Positions 37,480 to 46,641 of a DNA stretch of 64,000 nt are shown in pieces. The position numbers and the translations under genes were made by a program. Source of the DNA: Oscillospiraceae bacterium. Lineage in GTDB: Bacteria > Bacillota > Clostridia > Oscillospirales > Acutalibacteraceae. Below the pieces are notes generated by a model that made no database searches, was not told the DNA's origin, and was given only the letters and a program-made list of their open reading frames with translations. Numbering within the stretch: position 1 is the first letter of the stretch; the number at the start of each line of letters is the position of its first letter. Where the stretch lies: NCBI GenBank assembly GCA_031262985.1, contig JAISGQ010000009.1, forward strand, positions 1 through 64,000. Direction: 5' to 3'.

Positions 37480-37523
37480 CACCTGTACACCACCTGCATA
37501 TCATCTGTATACCACCTTATAAA
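37480..37523. promoter_or_regulatory. Four contiguous 11-bp direct repeats upstream of pst (candidate Pho boxes)
   Basis: CACCTGTACAC, CACCTGCATAT, CATCTGTATAC, CACCTTATAAA follow one another without gap, 52-95 bases upstream of the pst -35. PhoB/PhoP-type regulators bind direct repeats in an 11-bp register, so these fit a Pho box array. Confidence 0.55.
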
Positions 37524-37530
37524 GCACAAA

Positions 37531-37572
37531 AAAACCGACAATCCCGCACTGCTTTGCGGTATTGTCGGTTTT
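37531..37572. terminator. Terminator for TM2 gene 1 (minus strand)
   Basis: AAAACCGACAAT (37531-37542) pairs with ATTGTCGGTTTT (37561-37572), with an inner CCGC/GCGG stem; the minus strand reads into a T-run. Confidence 0.75.
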
Positions 37573-37629
37573 TGGATTATGTCAGTGTTAATCTTTCGCG
37601 CAGTATGTCAGTATCTACTGTTCGAAGAA

Positions 37630-37827
37630 TTAGTCGGCATACTCGCCGTCCTTCGGCTTGAGGTTTCCGACAAGAATACGGATAAAGTCGATAAGAGTAA
37701 TGAATCCTAATCCGCCGAATGTGAGCAGCTTCAAAATGCCCATGCCTGTGTAGCCGAGATAGAAGCGGTCAATGCCTAATCCGCCGAGGAAGAATGAGAG
37801 GAGAGCGGCAACTGTCTTTGATTTCAT
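37630..37827 (-). CDS. TM2-domain protein 1
   Basis: 65 residues, essentially one TM2 domain: two membrane segments around FLGGLGIDRFYLGYTGMGIL, with the DRF motif. The family is widespread and of unknown function. Highly similar to the copy at 38074. AGAAGGT-type ribosome site is weak; own terminator downstream. Confidence 0.85.
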   Translation of the reverse strand: MKSKTVAALLSFFLGGLGIDRFYLGYTGMGILKLLTFGGLGFITLIDFIRILVGNLKPKDGEYAD

Positions 37828-37998
37828 AATTTGGACCTTCTTTCTTTTTTGTTTATTTCACTCAAAAGGTAATCCTTTTGCTGAGTGCATTATTATAACA
37901 ACACCTTATTCCTTTACATATCGAGAATATGTATCAGAAATTAACACTATCACGATTCTATCATAACAGTTTTAAAATTGCAATATTTTCCATCAAAT

Positions 37999-38025
37999 AA
38001 TTGTTTATTTTTTAAATAAACAATT
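37999..38025. terminator. AT-rich hairpin after TM2 gene 2
   Basis: AATTGTTTATTT (37999-38010), 3-base loop, perfect complement (38014-38025); downstream of the minus-strand gene at 38074. Confidence 0.5.
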
Positions 38026-38073
38026 AAGAATGTATTCATATATTTAGTTTAGCATATCCCCCTGCTAAGACAA

Positions 38074-38289
38074 TCAGGTCGTGTCTCCTCCCTTTTCGGC
38101 GTATTCACCGTCCTTCGGCTTGAGGCTTCCCACAAGTATGCGGACAACGTCAATAAAAGTAATCACGCCGAAGCCGCCGAGTGTGAGCAGCTTCAACACT
38201 CCCATACCAGTGTAGCCGAGATAGAAGCGGTCAATGCCGAGACCTCCCAAAAATATCGCGAGGAGAGCGGCAACTGTCTTTGATTTCAT
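38074..38289 (-). CDS. TM2-domain protein 2
   Basis: 71 residues. MKSKTVAALLAIFLGGLGID and DRFYLGYTGMGVLKLLTLGG make it a near copy of TM2 protein 1, with an extra KGGDTT end. It overlaps the hslO stop by 4 bases, so it belongs to the yerC-methyltransferase-hslO operon, and its duplicate downstream may be transcribed by read-through. Confidence 0.85.
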   Translation of the reverse strand: MKSKTVAALLAIFLGGLGIDRFYLGYTGMGVLKLLTLGGFGVITFIDVVRILVGSLKPKDGEYAEKGGDTT

Positions 38290-39191
38290 AATGCGGTTCT
38301 TCCTTCTTCTTTGTCGGAGCGTATTTCTGCCGCTATAGCCAACAGTTCCTCCCTCGAAAAGTATCTTTTAGCATCGCAGAACTGACAGCACACCTCCGCC
38401 GGCTTCTCCTCCCGAGACAGCTCGAGGAGGTCGTCCTCACTGAGGGTTTTGAACGCGGATATGCACTTCTCCCTACTGCAGTAGCACTTGTAGGAGACCT
38501 CTGTCTCCTCGAAAAATTCGAGCGTGAAGCCGTCGAGTGCCGCCTTGCACATATCCTCAAGCGTAAAGCCTGCGGCAAACATAGCCGACACGCTCTTGAC
38601 TGTGGCAAGGGTGCTTTCTATACGCTCAATCTCCCTCTCATCGGCAAGGGGGAGGAGCTGAATAATGTAGCCGCCCGCCGAAACGACCTCGCCGTTTTCA
38701 TCGAGCTTTACTCCGAGGGAGAGGACGGTAGGCACCTGCTCACTTACAGCGTGGTAGTTGGTCAGCTCCTGCGCTATGCTGCCTGTAGTGACCTTGACCT
38801 GCGCGGTGTAGGGAGTACCCTCCCCGAAATCCTTTATTACAGCCATCAGCCCGTCTGTCCCAACTGCGTCGGACACGCTGAACTCCCCGTCATTCACAAA
38901 CTGAGGATGCCCCGCAAGTCCGCGCACATTGCCCTCACTGTCGGACACCGCGAGCAGCATACCCGCGCCTCCTCCGCCCTCGACGCGCAGTGTGAGGCTC
39001 GCCCCCTTCTCCTTGAGCTTGTTGCCCATGAGGGAAGCCCCTGTGAGGAGCTGTCCGAGTGCTATGGTGACGGCGGGAGAAGTGCCGTGAATCTCCTTCA
39101 TGCGCCGAACTATTGCCGTGCTGTCTATAGCCGCGCCGAGAATCAGCCCGTCGTCGGTGATACATCTTATTAATTTTCCCGTTTCTTTCAT
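38286..39191 (-). CDS. hslO: Hsp33 redox-regulated chaperone
   Basis: 301 residues. N-terminal holdase domain (RCITDDGLILGAAIDSTAIV, GGGGAGMLLAVSDSEGNVRG), C-terminal zinc switch with CYCSREKC and CCQFC supplying the redox cysteines. On oxidation zinc is released and the protein binds unfolding clients. Overlaps both neighbours by 4 bases in a tightly coupled operon. Confidence 0.93.
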   Translation of the reverse strand: MKETGKLIRCITDDGLILGAAIDSTAIVRRMKEIHGTSPAVTIALGQLLTGASLMGNKLKEKGASLTLRVEGGGGAGMLLAVSDSEGNVRGLAGHPQFVNDGEFSVSDAVGTDGLMAVIKDFGEGTPYTAQVKVTTGSIAQELTNYHAVSEQVPTVLSLGVKLDENGEVVSAGGYIIQLLPLADEREIERIESTLATVKSVSAMFAAGFTLEDMCKAALDGFTLEFFEETEVSYKCYCSREKCISAFKTLSEDDLLELSREEKPAEVCCQFCDAKRYFSREELLAIAAEIRSDKEEGRTAL

Positions 39192-39931
39192 GCCTTCCTC
39201 TTTCTCCTGACCGCAACGAACACCGCCCGCTGGGAGGTATCGTTTATTTCGTTATCTGTGTAGCCGTCAAATATACCCTCCACGTCAAATTCGGCGTCTT
39301 TGAGCATATTTGACAGCGTGACTATGTCATACGCACGCTCCGAGAAGCTCTCCGTACTCCTATGATAAACTCCTTCGCTTTCCGTGAAAAAATCCATACT
39401 TATTTCTACAATGCCGTTTTCATCGCAGGGGAAGTTCCTCCACACGCAGTAAACCTCGTCGTTCTCCATGACGAATATGTTGTCGGAGAGAATGTTTCGG
39501 TGCTTGTACGGCGTGTTCACATCGAATATAAGCACTCCGCCGTCCTCCAAAAAGAGGGAGGCACGGCGAAATATCTCCTTCACCAAAGCCGTTTGCGTGA
39601 CATGGCTTATGCTGTCGAGAGTGCATACTACCGCGTCCGCAGTGCCGTAGAGGTCGAGCCTCTGCATCTTCTGGCAGAGGAGCAGGGTGTTTCCTCCTAA
39701 CTTCTCGCGCGCCTTAGAGAGCATATCATACGAGCCGTCAACGCAAATCATGTCGTAGCCGAGTTCCTTCAAGCGTAAGGAGAGAGTGCCTGTTCCGCAG
39801 GCGAGGTCAACTACTGTATTTGTAACCTTAGTGTGTCCCGCAAGCTTCCTGTCTATCCATCGGGCAATCAGCTCATAGTCCACATCGGTCATCAAGCAGT
39901 CGTAATAATTTGAAAAATCACTGTACGGCAT
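39188..39931 (-). CDS. Class I SAM-dependent methyltransferase
   Basis: 247 residues. SAM-binding motif I VVDLACGTGTLSLRLKELGY (about residues 40-59), motif II acidic end CVDGSYDML, motif at FDVNTPYKHRN. Similar to YqeM-like small-molecule methyltransferases; substrate unknown. Starts at the yerC stop (shared base at 39931) and overlaps hslO by 4 bases. Confidence 0.85.
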   Translation of the reverse strand: MPYSDFSNYYDCLMTDVDYELIARWIDRKLAGHTKVTNTVVDLACGTGTLSLRLKELGYDMICVDGSYDMLSKAREKLGGNTLLLCQKMQRLDLYGTADAVVCTLDSISHVTQTALVKEIFRRASLFLEDGGVLIFDVNTPYKHRNILSDNIFVMENDEVYCVWRNFPCDENGIVEISMDFFTESEGVYHRSTESFSERAYDIVTLSNMLKDAEFDVEGIFDGYTDNEINDTSQRAVFVAVRRKRKA

Positions 39932-40266
39932 TACTCTTCACTCGCCGCTTTTGTCTCCCCGCCGATTGCCGACTTCTCCTCCTCGGTCATCCTGCCGAAA
40001 ACCAAATCGTACCCGTCACAGCCGTAGTGCAGGGAGCGGTTGACCCTGCTGATTGTGGCGGTACTCGCGCCTGTGCTGTCCACTATGTTGCTGTAGACGC
40101 GCTTGTCGCACAGCATTTGAGCCACTACAATCCTCTGCGACATCGCCTTTAGCTCAGGGATTGTGCATAAGTCCTCGAAAAAGCTGTAGCACTCATCTAT
40201 ATTTTGCAGTTTGAGTATGGCGTTAAACAGAAATTCCACGTTGAAATCCTTTAGCTTGCTGTTCAT
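39931..40266 (-). CDS. YerC/YecD-type TrpR-like DNA-binding protein
   Basis: 111 residues. EDLCTIPELKAMSQRIVVAQ, then STGASTATISRVNRSLHYGC is the TrpR-superfamily helix-turn-helix as in Bacillus YerC. First gene of the operon yerC-methyltransferase-hslO-TM2. No tryptophan-pathway genes are near, so its target is open. Confidence 0.85.
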   Translation of the reverse strand: MNSKLKDFNVEFLFNAILKLQNIDECYSFFEDLCTIPELKAMSQRIVVAQMLCDKRVYSNIVDSTGASTATISRVNRSLHYGCDGYDLVFGRMTEEEKSAIGGETKAASEE

Positions 40267-40368
40267 TTTATTTACCCTCCGTATTTCGGTAAATTTGCGG
40301 GAATCGGGATATCGGATAATTACATATCACAATTTACCGCAATAAAATTTTACAGCATAAAACTCAAA

Positions 40369-40406
40369 AAGTAAATGAGTATTTTTGAAAAAACACTCAT
40401 TTACTT
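40369..40406. terminator. Terminator after the M15 peptidase gene
   Basis: AAGTAAATGAGT (40369-40380), 14-base loop, perfect complement (40395-40406); on the minus strand the stem is followed by TTTTTGAGTTTT. Confidence 0.75.
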
Positions 40407-40456
40407 CCGATTTTGCTCATTTTTCACAGCCGAGTTGCACATCTCTATAACATTCG

Positions 40457-41152
40457 CTATTTCGACGCTTTCAGGATAGCGGCGCGTGTGGCAGGACCGA
40501 CACTGCCGTCCACCTCGAGTTTTTTCGCCTTCTGAAATGCCTTGACCGCCGAGAGCGTCTTAGGTCCGAACTTGCCGTCCACCGCCAAATTTTTATCGGT
40601 AATCCGCTTTAAGTTCCACTGAACCCACCGCACGTTGTTCCCGCTCATGCCCTTCTTCACCGCCTTTGTCGGCGTTGCGTAGGGGCATTTCTGCACGGAG
40701 GCACTGCCGCTTCCTGCTTTCCCGCCGAATGTGGAGACGGTTTTGTACTCCCCGCTGGTCTTGTCGTAGAAGTGCTTGGGGCTTCGCAAATCGACATGAG
40801 TGAAGGTGTCGTAGAGGATAATGCCCGTAAAGCCGCACGTCTCCGCGAGTTTTGCCGCCTGTAGGGGAGTGCAACCCTTGATATTGATGTCCGCCGCCGC
40901 GCCCTTGAGGTGATTTGAGTTGGTCGATGCTCCTGCCACCTCCGCGTTGTGCTTCTTGCAGCGGTAGCCGCTCCCCGTTATGTTGATTGATACATTTCCC
41001 GCAAGCTTTCGAAGCTGCTCGAGTTTGTCAATCAGCTTGCTCTCTATTTTGGTGGTAGTACAGCAGCCCTTGCCCTTGCAGTCGAACTCCGTTGACTTGA
41101 AATTCGCGCTCAGCTTAGTCGCCGTGCCTCGTTTGTATGATTTTACAGACAT
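40457..41152 (-). CDS. M15A-type D-Ala-D-Ala peptidase with peptidoglycan-binding domain
   Basis: 231 residues from the ATG at 41152 (GAGGTG 7 bases upstream); three extra in-frame codons precede. Residues 15-130: zinc peptidase of the M15A group with SNHLKGAAADINI (SxxH...D) and the last His in TFTHVDLRS. Residues 155-231: peptidoglycan-binding repeats (VRWVQWNLKRI, VDGKFGPKTLSAVKAFQKAK). No signal peptide, as for phage endolysins, so it may be a lysin or a protein released otherwise. Monocistronic. Confidence 0.85.
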   Translation of the reverse strand: MSVKSYKRGTATKLSANFKSTEFDCKGKGCCTTTKIESKLIDKLEQLRKLAGNVSINITGSGYRCKKHNAEVAGASTNSNHLKGAAADINIKGCTPLQAAKLAETCGFTGIILYDTFTHVDLRSPKHFYDKTSGEYKTVSTFGGKAGSGSASVQKCPYATPTKAVKKGMSGNNVRWVQWNLKRITDKNLAVDGKFGPKTLSAVKAFQKAKKLEVDGSVGPATRAAILKASK

Positions 41153-41242
41153 GATTAACACCTCGTTTCAATGTATATGCGATGGGGCGGGTGTTAATGC
41201 GCGGAGTGAGGTGAGGGAAGTGTGAGGATGTATATTTCCACA

Positions 41243-41284
41243 GCAAAAGGATACCATCCTTATAACAAGGAGGTATCCTTTTGC
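41243..41284. terminator. Terminator after the two-component operon
   Basis: GCAAAAGGATACC (41243-41255) pairs with GGTATCCTTTTGC (41272-41284), with inner TCCTT/AAGGA pairing. Confidence 0.75.
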
Positions 41285-41368
41285 GTTTGTGAGAGTAAGG
41301 TTAATTTTGTTTTGTGTTAAGTTTTAAATGCTGAGTGTCATTCTCTTTCCTGTGCTATCCTGTTAGTT

Positions 41369-43543
41369 CTATATCAGTCTGTTTTTCACCTCCGGCAATT
41401 CTATAGTAACCTTGAACATATCACCCTCTATGTCAATACTCATATTGCCGTTTTGCAGTTCCACAAAGCTTCTGGCAATGCTGAGTCCAAGGCCGCTGCC
41501 TTCGGTGGAGCGGGAGCTGTCGCCCCTGACGAACCGCTCCATAAGCTCGTCGCCCGTTATATTGAGCGCGTCTCTCGAGATATTCTTAAACACCACGCGA
41601 ACCGAATCTCCTATGCTGCGAACGTCGATGTAGACGCGCGTGTTCTCCATCGAGTAGTTGGAGATATTGGCGAAGAGATTGTCTATCACTCTCCACAGAA
41701 GCTTGCCGTCAGAGAGGACATACACATTCTCCTGCGCGCAGTTAATCACTGCCTCCAAGCCCTTTTTCGCCATGCGGTCGGCGTACTCAGCTACTGCCTG
41801 AGAGAGAAGCTCGTTGAGGTCGGTCTTGTCGAGGTTGACGGTAATGTTTCCCGTAGACGCCTTCGACGCCTCCACCAAATCAACTGTAAGCTTTTTGAGC
41901 CTGAGGGTCTGTCGCTCGAGTACCTCAAGGTACTGCCGCACATTTTGGTTGTCGGTGTACTGCTCCTCCTTGGACAAAAGGTCAACGTAGTTGATAATCG
42001 AGGTCAGAGGAGTTTTTATATCGTGGGATACATTAGTTATAAGCTCAGTCTTCATGCGTTCGCTCTTGAGCTTCTCCGAAAGAGCCTTCGATATTCCGTT
42101 TCCGATGTTGTTGACGTCGTTGCCCATTGTCTTGTACGGCTCGAGCATTTTATTCGTGTCAAGTTGGAAGTCGTAGTCGCCGTTCGACATATTGTTTATC
42201 GCCTTCTTCAGCTTATCCTGATGGAGGGCGGCTAACAGCGCGATAACCGCGACGACGGTGTTAATCAGCGTCATTGACACAAATGTGACTTCATCTCCGC
42301 CGCCTGCCGCAATAAACAGGGTAGTAAGAAATGCGTAAACCGCTATTCCTATGACAACCTGCCAGAGGACGCGAAGGTTTCTGATAACATCAAATATGAA
42401 CTTGCACACGATGTATATCAGTGTGTTTTTGTAGATTACCGCACCCAGCTTCAGCCTTGTCGTTGTGGTCATGATAAACGCCATGGCGGGGAAGTAGCAG
42501 AAAGACAGTATAACAACAAATTCCCAAAACTCTCCGAATGAATAGAAGCTCTCCATTATAATCAGCAGTCCTATAAACGCAGCAAGGATTACTATATCAT
42601 AAGGGATTTTGTCGAAGAAATTCGCACGCACCTCGTTGTCATTCTTCCTGTGACCCGCAGAGCAGAGGAGGAAGATAAAGAGTGCTATTGAGAGGAGCGA
42701 GCAAACGACCGCCGCTATGGGAATAACGTACTTGTACTCGGTGAGGATGCTGTAGAATAAGCTCTCCCAGAAGAAGTCGTCCCGCACTGTCATAGGCTCC
42801 GCAAGCTCATAGTCAATGGTGCAATCGTCTACCGTTTTGTAGCTTACGGGATTCTTGAGCGAATCGGTGTTGGATAAAAGCACATTGCCGTCCTTATCCT
42901 TCATTATATAGCGGTAGTTTGTATGTTCCGCAAGCAGGTCGTACTTTTGCACACTTATCCAGCCCGTCTCCACAAACTCAACTGCTTTGCCGTCTTTTGT
43001 TTCTTTTGGGATGGTGTATGTGTAGCTGCTGTAATATTCGCCATAATTAGTAAAATACACACTGTAGGTATCCTCTTTTGTGTCGTAGTAATGGTATGAG
43101 ATTTCGAAGGGTCTATCTGATATATCGGTGAAGGAAAGGTCCGATTCTGAGGCGACCATCTCAGTATAGAAGTGACCTTCTCCGTAATCAACCTCTACCT
43201 CAACTAAGCCTTCAAAATGTATCGATACCTTGCTTTCATCAATATTTTCCTCTATGAATTTTCTGAGATTTTCTTCATATGCGAAAGTGTCGGTATAAAC
43301 AACAACAGTGTTTTCATCCGCGATCATTTTGTTGTAGTTGTAAATCTGCTCAACGCGCGTGGTTTTGTTGACAAGTAAATTGTCGTATGTTGTTTCTTTC
43401 CACTCCGCGCCGTTATCGGTGTATATCTCTCTGTCAAAGCATATAGCCGTGCCTACAATGCCGGCGAACGCGGTCACTCCTAAAATCAGGAGCAAAATCA
43501 TCGCAGTTATTTTAATGCCTATGCTGCCTGTAAATCTTCTCAT
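41369..43543 (-). CDS. Sensor histidine kinase
   Basis: 724 residues. One N-terminal membrane segment (about 10-32), a ~240-residue extracytoplasmic sensor rich in Tyr, Asp and Glu, then about six membrane segments (275-460), HisKA with phospho-acceptor NVSHDIKTPLTSIINYVD near residue 507, and the HATPase domain (N-box LFANISNYSMEN, G-box GSGLGLSIARSF). It overlaps the response regulator by 4 bases. The combined one-plus-six membrane layout is uncommon. Signal unknown. Confidence 0.9.
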   Translation of the reverse strand: MRRFTGSIGIKITAMILLLILGVTAFAGIVGTAICFDREIYTDNGAEWKETTYDNLLVNKTTRVEQIYNYNKMIADENTVVVYTDTFAYEENLRKFIEENIDESKVSIHFEGLVEVEVDYGEGHFYTEMVASESDLSFTDISDRPFEISYHYYDTKEDTYSVYFTNYGEYYSSYTYTIPKETKDGKAVEFVETGWISVQKYDLLAEHTNYRYIMKDKDGNVLLSNTDSLKNPVSYKTVDDCTIDYELAEPMTVRDDFFWESLFYSILTEYKYVIPIAAVVCSLLSIALFIFLLCSAGHRKNDNEVRANFFDKIPYDIVILAAFIGLLIIMESFYSFGEFWEFVVILSFCYFPAMAFIMTTTTRLKLGAVIYKNTLIYIVCKFIFDVIRNLRVLWQVVIGIAVYAFLTTLFIAAGGGDEVTFVSMTLINTVVAVIALLAALHQDKLKKAINNMSNGDYDFQLDTNKMLEPYKTMGNDVNNIGNGISKALSEKLKSERMKTELITNVSHDIKTPLTSIINYVDLLSKEEQYTDNQNVRQYLEVLERQTLRLKKLTVDLVEASKASTGNITVNLDKTDLNELLSQAVAEYADRMAKKGLEAVINCAQENVYVLSDGKLLWRVIDNLFANISNYSMENTRVYIDVRSIGDSVRVVFKNISRDALNITGDELMERFVRGDSSRSTEGSGLGLSIARSFVELQNGNMSIDIEGDMFKVTIELPEVKNRLI

Positions 43544-44238
43544 TGTCTTTCTCCTCCATCAATTTTGTAGCCCTGTCCCCACACTACCTTGATGTAGCGC
43601 GGTTCGGCGGGATTTATTTCTATTTTCTCCCTCAGATGCCTTATGTGGACGGCGACTATGTTCTCCGTTCCGAAGGCGTCCTCATTTCGTATTGCCGTGT
43701 AGATTTCGTTCCCCGAGAACACCTTGCCCGGCTTCTCCATAAGAAGCTTGAGTATTCGGTATTCTGTGGGAGTGAGGTTTACAGCCGCGCCGTCGGCGGT
43801 CACGGTACGCGAATCCGTGTCAAGCTCTATCGCTCCTACGGACAGTATCGTGTCGCTCCTTACAATGCCTCCGAGCTGGGTGTATCTCCGAAGCTGAGAG
43901 CGGACGCGGGCTATTACCTCCATCGGATTGAAGGGCTTTGTGATGTAGTCGTCCGCACCTATGTTGAGTCCGAGGATTTTGTCCACATCTTCGCTCTTTG
44001 CGGTCAGAAGAATCACAGGTATATTGCTGCTTTCGCGGAGCTTGGAAACTGCGCTGATTCCGTCAAGCTTCGGCATCATGATATCCATGAGTACTAAATG
44101 GATGTCATTCGCGGCAATCACCTCTAACGCCTCAGCTCCGTCATACGCCTCGAGTATCGCAATATCTGGAGCTGTCAGATAAATTCTGAGCGCGGAGACA
44201 ATATCCTTTTCGTCGTCACAGATTAAAACATTGTACAT
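43540..44238 (-). CDS. OmpR/VanR-family response regulator
   Basis: 232 residues. Receiver domain with acidic pocket DD (8-9), phospho-acceptor Asp52 (LVLMDIMMPKLDG), Thr/Lys switch (LLTAKSED, YITKPFN); C-terminal winged helix (NLTPTEYRILKLLMEKPGKV, VVWGQGYKID). First gene of the two-component operon. Close in style to VanR-like regulators of envelope stress. Confidence 0.93.
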   Translation of the reverse strand: MYNVLICDDEKDIVSALRIYLTAPDIAILEAYDGAEALEVIAANDIHLVLMDIMMPKLDGISAVSKLRESSNIPVILLTAKSEDVDKILGLNIGADDYITKPFNPMEVIARVRSQLRRYTQLGGIVRSDTILSVGAIELDTDSRTVTADGAAVNLTPTEYRILKLLMEKPGKVFSGNEIYTAIRNEDAFGTENIVAVHIRHLREKIEINPAEPRYIKVVWGQGYKIDGGERQ

Positions 44239-44312
44239 TTCAAACCCTATCCTTTCATTCAGGCGGCGAGGAGATTAGTCTTGTGAATTTCCGCGCCGTC
44301 CTTACACTTGAT

Positions 44313-44340
44313 ATTCTATCCGATTTTATATTAAAATCAA
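44313..44340 (-). promoter_or_regulatory. Promoter of the two-component operon
   Basis: Minus strand TTGATT (44335-44340), 16-base spacer, TAGAAT (44313-44318), 75 bases before the regulator start. Confidence 0.5.
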
Positions 44341-44458
44341 AGTATTTAATTCATTAAGAATTGTTTAATAATGTGAGAGTGTATCTCAAAATGATAGGAG
44401 GAGCAGTCCTCCCGCCGCTCTGTTGCCGCGCCTTCCTCCACAATATGCTGTGGTAGGC

Positions 44459-44487
44459 TTGACTTTTCGCTACAAACTATATATTAT
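44459..44487 (+). promoter_or_regulatory. Promoter of the topoisomerase B-subunit gene
   Basis: TTGACT (44459-44464), 17-base spacer, TATTAT (44482-44487), 39 bases before the ATG at 44527. Confidence 0.65.
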
Positions 44488-44526
44488 TGTATATTGGTAA
44501 TAATATACAGCAAAGGAACGAAGCCT

Positions 44527-46518
44527 ATGAGTGATAAGCCAAAAACCGCAAGAAATGATTACGGCAACGACAGTCTGTCCTCCTTAAAGGGAGCTGACAG
44601 AGTAAGAAAGCGTCCGGGAGTTATATTCGGTTCGGACGGCATCGAGGGCTGTCAGCACTCGATGTTTGAGATACTCTCGAACTCCATAGACGAGGCGCGG
44701 GAGGGCTTTGGAAACAGAATAATCATCACCCGCTTCCCCGACAAATCCATTCAGATTGAGGATTTCGGACGCGGTATTCCCGTGGAGTACAATGAGCGGG
44801 AGGGGCGTTACAACTGGGAGCTTGCCTTCTGCGAGCTGTATGCGGGAGGGAAGTACAACAACGACAAGAACGAGAGCTACGAGTTTTCCCTCGGGCTTAA
44901 CGGGCTGGGGCTATGCTCCACCCAGTACGCCTCAGAATATATGGATGTGGAGGTGCGGCGCGACGGCTTTAAGTACACCCTTCATTTCGAGGAGGGGGAG
45001 AACGTCGGAGGACTGCACAAAGAGCCCTACACCAAGCGGGATACCGGCTCGTCAATCCGATGGAAGCCCGATTTGAAGGTGTTCACCGACATAGACATAC
45101 CCATTGAGTACTTCATAGATTCCGTCAAGCGGCAGGCGATTGTCAACGCCGGCATACGTTTTATTATAGACGATAAGGCGGCGGGAGAGAAGTACGAATT
45201 TTGCTACGAACGCGGCATTGCCGACCACGTGAAGGAAGTGGCGGGAGAGGACGTTATTGCTCCTCCTCAGTACTGGCAGTGCGAGAGGCGCGGCAGAGAC
45301 AGGGAAGATAAGCCGGAGTACAATGTGAAAATCAACGCCGCCGTCACCTTCTCGAACAAGGTGAATTTGGTGGAGTATTATCATAACTCGAGCTGGCTTG
45401 AGCATGGAGGCGCACCGCAGAAGGCGGTTCGCAGTGCGTTTGTGTCGATGATAGACCAGCGGCTCAAGCAGACGGGCAAGTACGTCAAAAACGAGAGCGG
45501 GATAAAGTATCAGGATGTGGAGGACTGCCTCGTGATAATCGTCTCCTCCTTCTCGAACCAGACGAGCTACGAAAATCAGACCAAGAAGTCGATTACCAAC
45601 AAGTTCATTCAGGAGGCGATGACCGACTTCTTCAAGCACCAGCTTGAGGTGTGGTTTATCGAAAATCCCATAGAGGCGGACAAAATCTGCGCTCAGGTGC
45701 TTATCAACAAGCAGAGCCGCGAGCAGGCGGACAAGCAGCGTCTGCAAATCAAGAAGAACCTCACGAGCAACATGGATATCACCTCCCGCGTCAACAAATT
45801 CATTGACTGCCGCAGTAAGGACGTGAGCGAGCGGGAGCTTTATATCGTGGAGGGCGACTCGGCGGCGGGTTCGTGCAAGAACTCGAGAGACCCGCTTTTT
45901 CAGGGCATTATGCCTGTCAGAGGAAAAATCCTCAACTGCCTGAAAGCCGACTACAACAGAATCTTCAAGAGCGAGATAATCACAGATTTAATCAAGGTTC
46001 TCGGGTGCGGAATCGACGTTCCGGGGAAGGGAGCAAAGAACATTTCGAGCTTCGACATAAATCAGCTTCGTTGGAGCAAGGTAATTATCTGCACCGATGC
46101 GGATGTGGACGGCTACCAAATCAGAGCACTCATTCTCACTATGTTCTACAGGCTCATGCCAAAGCTGATTGAGGAGGGGAAAATCTACATCGCAGAATCT
46201 CCCCTCTATGAGATTACCTCGGGGAGTAAGACCTATTTCGCCTACTCTGAGGCGGAGAAGGCGGAAATACTCGCGGAGATAGGCGGCGGGAGGTACACTC
46301 TCCAGCGTTCGAAGGGGCTTGGAGAAAACGACGCGAGCATGATGAGCCTTACTACTATGGCGCCTGAAACGCGGCGGCTGATACGGGTAATTCCCAATAG
46401 GGAGCAGACGGAGACGGAGCAGATGTTTGACATTCTCCTCGGCGACAATTTAAGCGGGCGAAAGGATTTTATCGCGGCGCGTGGGAGCGAGTTTATCGAA
46501 CTCGCGGATGTCCAGTGA
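44527..46518 (+). CDS. parE: Type II topoisomerase B subunit (topoisomerase IV/ParE-like)
   Basis: 663 residues from the ATG at 44527 (AAAGGAACG upstream). GHKL ATPase motifs: EILSNSIDEA, EDFGRGIPVE, GLNGLGLCSTQYAS. TOPRIM: VEGDSAAGSCKNSRDP and ICTDADVDGYQIRALILTMF. C-terminal RSKGLGENDASMM. It pairs with the A subunit at 46899 and unlinks or supercoils DNA with ATP. Called ParE-like because the chromosomal gyrase pair normally sits near dnaA; a second gyrase-like enzyme cannot be excluded. Confidence 0.88.
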   Translation: MSDKPKTARNDYGNDSLSSLKGADRVRKRPGVIFGSDGIEGCQHSMFEILSNSIDEAREGFGNRIIITRFPDKSIQIEDFGRGIPVEYNEREGRYNWELAFCELYAGGKYNNDKNESYEFSLGLNGLGLCSTQYASEYMDVEVRRDGFKYTLHFEEGENVGGLHKEPYTKRDTGSSIRWKPDLKVFTDIDIPIEYFIDSVKRQAIVNAGIRFIIDDKAAGEKYEFCYERGIADHVKEVAGEDVIAPPQYWQCERRGRDREDKPEYNVKINAAVTFSNKVNLVEYYHNSSWLEHGGAPQKAVRSAFVSMIDQRLKQTGKYVKNESGIKYQDVEDCLVIIVSSFSNQTSYENQTKKSITNKFIQEAMTDFFKHQLEVWFIENPIEADKICAQVLINKQSREQADKQRLQIKKNLTSNMDITSRVNKFIDCRSKDVSERELYIVEGDSAAGSCKNSRDPLFQGIMPVRGKILNCLKADYNRIFKSEIITDLIKVLGCGIDVPGKGAKNISSFDINQLRWSKVIICTDADVDGYQIRALILTMFYRLMPKLIEEGKIYIAESPLYEITSGSKTYFAYSEAEKAEILAEIGGGRYTLQRSKGLGENDASMMSLTTMAPETRRLIRVIPNREQTETEQMFDILLGDNLSGRKDFIAARGSEFIELADVQ

Positions 46519-46550
46519 TAACGGGCTACGGGCTACAAGCTGTTGCTAAG

Positions 46551-46602
46551 GAGGCTACTGACGGAGGTTGCAGTCTGAGGCTACTGACGGAGGTTGCAAT
46601 CT
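46551..46602 (+). repeat. 26-bp tandem repeat
   Basis: GAGGCTACTGACGGAGGTTG followed by CAGTCT (46551-46576) is repeated with one change (46577-46602), then GAGGCAAC begins a third unit. Located after the parE-like stop. Confidence 0.7.
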
Positions 46603-46641
46603 GAGGCAACGGGCTTAAATTATGCAAAATTTTGGCAAGAA

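Noticed and set aside
40457..41152. M15 peptidase as part of a prophage lysis module
   Set aside because: No holin, tail or other phage gene nearby; it lies between core operons with its own terminator, so only its lysin-like form is noted.
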